DNA of 64,000 bases from Mya arenaria (Eukaryota > Mollusca > Bivalvia > Myida > Myidae). The stretch covers positions 28,576,932-28,640,931 of the forward strand of contig NC_069132.1 of assembly GCF_026914265.1 (NCBI RefSeq), given 5' to 3'. The position numbers and the translations under genes were made by a program. The notes below the pieces were generated by a model that worked only from the letters and a program-made list of their open reading frames with translations, was not told where the DNA came from and did no database searches. Within the stretch, counting starts at the first letter, position 1. Every line of letters starts with the position of its first letter. This document shows, piece after piece, positions 58,736-64,000 of the stretch.

Positions 58736-59076
58736 CTTAAAGGTATATAAAGTCACCAAAAGAATCGATGTTAAACCGGATGTATAGTTAGTGACATAAA
58801 TAGCGATACGCATACAAAAATACCTCACCATCATTTTCTGGTTATTTTTCTCAATATTCTTTAAAAATAGCTCAGTGGGACATATTACCTACGATGTATG
58901 ATTTATACAGTGTTACCTGAATGACAATATTTATTAGACTCTTGGTTATAATACATGATCATTTAAGTTCATGATTGTACATTATAGGGTCGCTAAATAA
59001 AGATCAATGTTAAGTGTGTTAATACCATAATGCTATACTTCATAGACAGTAAATATAAATACGTTTTTATTTCTAG

Positions 59077-59440
59077 TGGTCTCCATTCCAAATAGATCTA
59101 CATCAACCCCTCATTTTGGCAGGCGATTCAAGGAGATATGATAATGTACAGAGGCGAACACAGCACCAAATGCCGGATAGGGAAAGGCAGAAGACCACAG
59201 CCAAAATCGACGGTGCTAGAAAAAAAACAGAAAGGAAGAATGTAGACTGACTTAAACTTAATTTCATAAACAACTAACTATTGAGATTGGCCTGTGCGAA
59301 CTGTGATATCATTGTGTGTAGATGTTTTATGTAACGAGTAGCCAAAAGCAACACTATCACCCTTTGTGAGTGGGTTCATTATAAATGTAATACTCTATCA
59401 TCTTGTTAATGTCTAGCTTTAATAAACTATAAATTATAAA
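59077..59440 (+). other. Probable last exon of the microprotein unit
   Basis: It begins after an acceptor TTTTTATTTCTAG and holds AATAAA at 59421-59426. One frame stays open from 59077 to a TGA at about 59248 (57 codons, basic, with QRRTQHQMPDRERQKTTAK), so a coding role is possible if an upstream splice enters that frame; untranslated is the simpler reading. Confidence 0.4.
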
Positions 59441-60579
59441 CACTTCGTTGTTTGTATTTTTTGTTACTGAGGAGTGATTTTGATTCGTCCACGAGTGATA
59501 ATATAAATTATGAAATGAATTCTTTAAGAGAGATCCGTTTGAAACACAAACTACCTGAAATTATGAAAACAGCATGTGATTGAGACTGTTCATGGTATTT
59601 GATGGTACAACACTGGCCACACCCCATACAAGGCGATTTACAGCGTATTTTTTCATGAATTAACAAGACCGTCATTCAATGAACACAAAAGACCATTAAA
59701 CTGCAAATAACAACAATGTGGTATTTTTCACGGGTATGCGGCACTAGTATAAAAATAAATAAATAAAAAGATAATATAATTTCAATTCAAAAATTATAAT
59801 ACCGATATTATACCGACAAGTGCATATCTATAAAATAAAATCAATATTTTTTTCACACTTTCGGTATTCTAATTCTTAGTTTGGAATTATAAGATTTTTT
59901 TGATTTTTTTTTAAATGATTAAGTTTGAAAATCCAGTGCCAGTGATATGCGGGTCGGAGCGTTATAATTATGTTCTTCATGTCTTTTGCCATTTGGACTG
60001 GACACTTATTCGTTTATGTAGTTGTGCGAAATATTTTGGCAATATCCGTATTGGTTTCGGGAATGGACCTCGGAAATAATTAACAGAGTTTGGAGATGGT
60101 TTGGTTTAATATTAAATATGTAAAATGCCTTCAGCATGAAGATATAATAACTGAAAAAAAGTTTTTAAATGGCCTAGCATGATCCTAATGATGAAACACA
60201 GTCTTTATACGAGAATTTCGGCCATAGGCTTAACGTGTCGGAGCCTTATTTTACAATCTAAATAATGTTCAATATATTGTCATCCGATAATAATGAAACA
60301 ATGACTTGAATTGTAATAAAAACAACCAACATTTGAGTGGCAAGAGTGAATATGCAAATTCCAATCGTAAAATGCTTTTACCAACGATGAAAATTCATTA
60401 CTACAATAGCAATACGATTGAGGAGAACCATTAACACCGAAACTCGCCAGTGGCGTTCTGTTTTGCATAGAAAAAATGTTGTGATGTATATAGCGTACAG
60501 AATAAATTGTCTGAGGGAATACAAGTGATATTTTATCAATGAGATACGCGCATGGTTTGAAAAATTACATCCGATAAAA
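59441..60579. other. Gene-free AT-rich stretch
   Basis: Nothing with exon or repeat structure stands out on either strand. Confidence 0.4.
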
Positions 60580-60726
60580 TTACAGGGAAAGGAACAACAC
60601 AACTCCCACAAGGGTGCTTGCCATCTGGAATAAACATTCGGAAGATATTGCCATGTTTCTGCAGTATGAAGTTATTCCATGACGGCCACCATAAAGCGAA
60701 TGGGAACATTTGTCTTTGAGTTCCAT
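60580..60726 (-). CDS. Possible C-terminal exon or 48-aa ORF with hydrophobic tail
   Basis: The minus frame reads MELKDKCSHSLYGGRHGITS, YCRNMAISSECLFQM and then ASTLVGVVLFLSL with a stop. Three cysteines followed by a short hydrophobic C-terminus resemble the end of a GPI-anchored protein. The frame stays open upstream (NDTVYGIINWYV) to a weak acceptor TTTCGCAG. No partner exons were found; chance is likely. Confidence 0.2.
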   Translation of the reverse strand: MELKDKCSHSLYGGRHGITSYCRNMAISSECLFQMASTLVGVVLFLSL

Positions 60727-62707
60727 GACGTACCAATTTATAATTCCGTATACAGTATCATTAGGGACTGCGAAACTTTCTTGGTGACTTGATGATTAAG
60801 TGCACGTGCTGATATCAGGTCAGTTGTTCCCCTGTTTGTAATACCTCGGTAATATCGTCTGAAGATAGGTTACATGGGACGATAAATGGAACATGATGCA
60901 GTGCATTTTTTACAAGCATATGCGTAATGATTGAGTTGTTGACTTATACAGTTTTGAGTTATAAGTGTCGGGATACTACGTGTAAAAACCACTCAACTCC
61001 TTGTCGATCGTTTCAAGAACAGCACACGCTTTGAGACGTTCTTTTATTTATTGTATCCTTTTTGGTTCTTTTATGTTATCTGTTTCGGTGGTTTATTGAA
61101 ATAGATCGACTAAGTATAACACGATAAACTCACTGGTGTTTTTTTTAGACCGCCTCAATCTGAGAAACGTTCACCCACAACGTAAATATATGACGTCATT
61201 TTACTACATTTCCGCTATGAGTGTTACGATGTGAATTAAAACTATTTGTGCTTACTCGGTGAAATATATTATTATCTTCTACTGAAACAAACATTTATCC
61301 TCTATTCCTTTCGGTCACCGATAGATCATAAAGGTTGAATACTTCTTTATTATTTTAATGAGAACGCAACGACTAGTAGCTAGTTTGATCATCGTGACAA
61401 TGTAAGCCATTTTATTGAGGAAAATGAGTATGAGTTCATTTGTTTAGTTGATATTTTTTTACAAATAACTTTTAGCTCGATTGTGACGAAAGCATAAAGA
61501 TCACTCTCGAGTCCGTTCCCAGGGTAGAAACAAATAGTGGGGTCCATTTCGAGAGGCTAGCCTACGAGATTATACCCCTGTTGGAAATCGAACAAACAAC
61601 GACTGTGATGAATTAAAATGGACAACCACGCAGCAGTTTATATACTGATATACATGGAATGAATGGTTATCTGGGGAATCTGGCGAAAACACTATTAACT
61701 CTGCACATAGAAATAATAAACTATAGTATGGACAAATCCATGTAAGCTGCCATATTCGCTGCATGGAAAACAAGTCAAATATGAACTTTGTTAACTCCCT
61801 TCCGGCTTGTTCACATGGGAGATAACAACGTTTCGTATCGAATCGCAAACAGGTGTAGGTAAAGTTTTTCCCAATCAATACATATATTTTTAACAAACAT
61901 ATTTTTTAATAAAACTTTAACAACTCACTAAATAATGCCTTTATGGAAAATACTAATTACTGATAACAAGACTGTTATCGTGTTTTTAATAGTTGAAAAC
62001 GCACAAATAGTAAATGACTGGTGATTCCTAAAAGATTTACAGTGACCAACTATTATCTCATAAGGTAGAAATACCGCTGGCCCTGCACCTTTCTTCCATA
62101 TTTAACATGGTGTGCTTTATAAGAACCATTGTTTTCGATATGTTTTCATCCTTTTCGGTAAATCAAAACAATTGTATTAATTGGGGCACTGCCTCTTTGG
62201 GAGTAAGAGTGCACCTTTAACAGTCAGTACAACGTCATAAACCCTAAAGAGACTCCAATTTCACTGCAACCGTTCGTCTAATAAAAAAATATAGTAATAC
62301 ATATTATATTTTGTAGTTTATGCGACCATTCAAAGGCTTCTGGGCGTTAAACATCACATGCTATGTTCCAACAATTTCAAGTGTTATAAGTAATAGTTAG
62401 GCACCCTCTACCTGATTTATGGAAGTAATGCACGAGCCCTAACTTTTATAATTTCTATAACGAGGGTTGTGATATAGTGACTGCTGTTGTATGCTGTCTA
62501 TAACTAGCGTGAGTGTTTCAGTAAATATCATGATTTATATGCACGCTACTTATTTCATGGTTAGGTTCCGCCTACTTTATTTTCGTATTTATATGGGGAA
62601 TAATGTATAGACAAGGAACAAATACATGTAAAAGTTTGGCACCAACTTATAAAATGCGTTTTTTAAAGCAATGAGATCACAAAGTCATACACAGGACATT
62701 TTGCTCT
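60727..62707. other. Gene-free AT-rich stretch
   Basis: It contains a fragment of the GTGCTTACTCGGTGAAATAT repeat at about 61240, shared with 22590. No exon is supported. Confidence 0.4.
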
Positions 62708-62846
62708 AGGGTGGTATTCGATATTGGATCTAAGAACGATGTAGCTAATCGGAATACTTGTTGTAAATAACAAACCAATACAGTAAATGAAGGCAATGAT
62801 GTATGACCATAAGATTGAGTTAAGTGGCATATTGAATACCACCCCA
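62708..62846. mobile_element. Short MITE with GGGTGGTATTC ends
   Basis: GGGTGGTATTCGATAT at the left is inverted at the right as ATATTGAATACCACCCC; the unit is about 139 bp and non-coding. The minus-strand ORF at 62663-62893 crosses it and is not a gene. Confidence 0.65.
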
Positions 62847-64000
62847 AAATAAACATGTTTTGAAGAAACGACATATTTGCAGAAAAATGGCATAATATAA
62901 GTTACAAATTATGCTGAAGTATTCCTTTGAGGGTTCTTTTTCCTACCCTCGTTGTCGTAAATCAGCCAGTTTATGGCCATTTTGGCATGCACGTGCCAAC
63001 AAGGATAGTCCTTAAGAGTTAATAAAGTTAACGATATGAATGAATGATTTATCAGGGTAGGTATGATTGGAGGATCTCAGGGGAGATGTCTTAAACAATC
63101 ATTTGTCAATCGATCAAGCTAGTACTAGAAGAAATGTATGATCAGTGATAATTACATGTTTCTTGAATCGAAACCCCAATTGGTTAATATTTAATCAAGT
63201 GACGTTTGACTTTTCTATCGATCCCGGACTCATTTCTGTAAGTTACAGACCTGCGTTAAATAGAATTTGTAAATTACGACTATCATAATATGTGGAGCTC
63301 CATATAACTCATTTTCAATGTGTTTTGTTAGTTGCCAAGCTCGAGTGTTTTATCTGTTTGAAATACACTTCATCTATTTAGTTTGCTTTCAACGCTCTGG
63401 ATTAATGGCTTGATTATTGAAATCTATGAATTTACAAAATGCGAATATTATCAGTTTTTTCGTGTCCTGTAGTAATTGTTGTTTTCCTATTGAAAACATC
63501 GCTCGGATTTAGAAAGTGAACTAAGTTATTTCCAATACTTACGTATAATTTGCTTAGTGTAGACTGCAAGCATGGGAAATGGTTAGTGTTGTACTACAGT
63601 ATATGATGTGACAAATAATGCCAAGTTTTCGGATTTACTTTTGATATTAATCGACGGTTAATGGTATGCTTAAATGTAATGTAAACTGAATATCTTTATC
63701 TATTCATATGGTGCTACTGTTATTGAATATTGACACATTCCCATAAACAGCAACACTACTTTAGAGTAGTATTTGAAAGCTTCATAATTCAGAAATCTTT
63801 AAACTGTATTTTACGCTCATAACTTTAGAATAGTTTAACACTGTCTTGATGCTTTAAACTTATACTTCGTTAACAGATTTTTCATATAATACAACGAAGT
63901 AGGAAATAATAATACGTGTTTTCATATTTACCAGATGCTGATAAATACTAGATTGCTTTTGTTGGATTGAATGATACGTGGCAATAAATCATTGAAGAAA
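62847..64000. other. Gene-free AT-rich stretch to the window end
   Basis: No ORF, exon or repeat structure that I can support. Confidence 0.4.

Overview
The window is AT-rich animal DNA with short exons, canonical GT-AG introns and many interspersed repeats. The gene set is metazoan (NUSAP1, TMED10, mitochondrial ribosomal protein bL33m). Several repeat families look like ones common in bivalve molluscs: pearl-like elements with tandem cores, a 'caagagggcc...atcgctcacctg' family, and palindromic MITEs. I therefore read it as a bivalve chromosome segment; this rests on remembered family resemblance, not a search.

Layout. 0-4.1 kb: a DNA transposon with perfect terminal inverted repeats (TIRs), a decayed minus-strand gene and six copies of an unexplained 17-bp motif. 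4.1-12.6 kb: repeats (tRNA-like SINE, pearl-like element, 42-bp tandem repeat, MITE) lying downstream of or inside a minus-strand gene whose first coding exon (12.6-12.9 kb) looks like an SMP-domain membrane tether. 12.9-13.4 kb: a divergent promoter with CCAAT, ETS-like and CHR-like sites. 13.4-21.1 kb: complete ten-exon NUSAP1 (533 aa) carrying intronic elements and a long hairpin. 24.2-30.3 kb: a duplicated segment, each copy with a 72-aa membrane-protein gene on the minus strand; the second copy later received a MITE that itself received another element. 32.5-37.5 kb: a whole-looking Ty3/gypsy LTR retrotransposon with near-identical LTRs and a target-site duplication. 39.4-41.0 kb: three-exon MRPL33 (58 aa, minus strand), assembled from exons too short to appear as long ORFs. 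42.2-43.1 kb: a degenerate repeat of about 10-12 bp whose orientation flips twice. 44.2-45.7 kb: a two-exon gene for a Gly/Tyr-rich secreted or membrane protein, with a TATA box. 48.8-52.5 kb: five-exon TMED10 (206 aa). 54.5-57.5 kb: an 18-bp minisatellite and a foldback element with 392-bp arms built from a 17-bp palindrome. 57.9-59.4 kb: two consecutive single-TM microprotein ORFs on what looks like one spliced transcription unit. 59.4-64 kb: no gene I can support.

The host genes have no evident shared pathway: mitotic spindle (NUSAP1), early secretory traffic (TMED10), mitochondrial translation (MRPL33) and lipid contact sites (SMP gene). The most unusual material is in the mobile and repetitive DNA: the motif-studded transposon, the palindrome-built foldback, a pair of elements with 9-10 bp target duplications, and the orientation-switching repeat. 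The putative bicistronic microprotein unit is the most unusual host locus.
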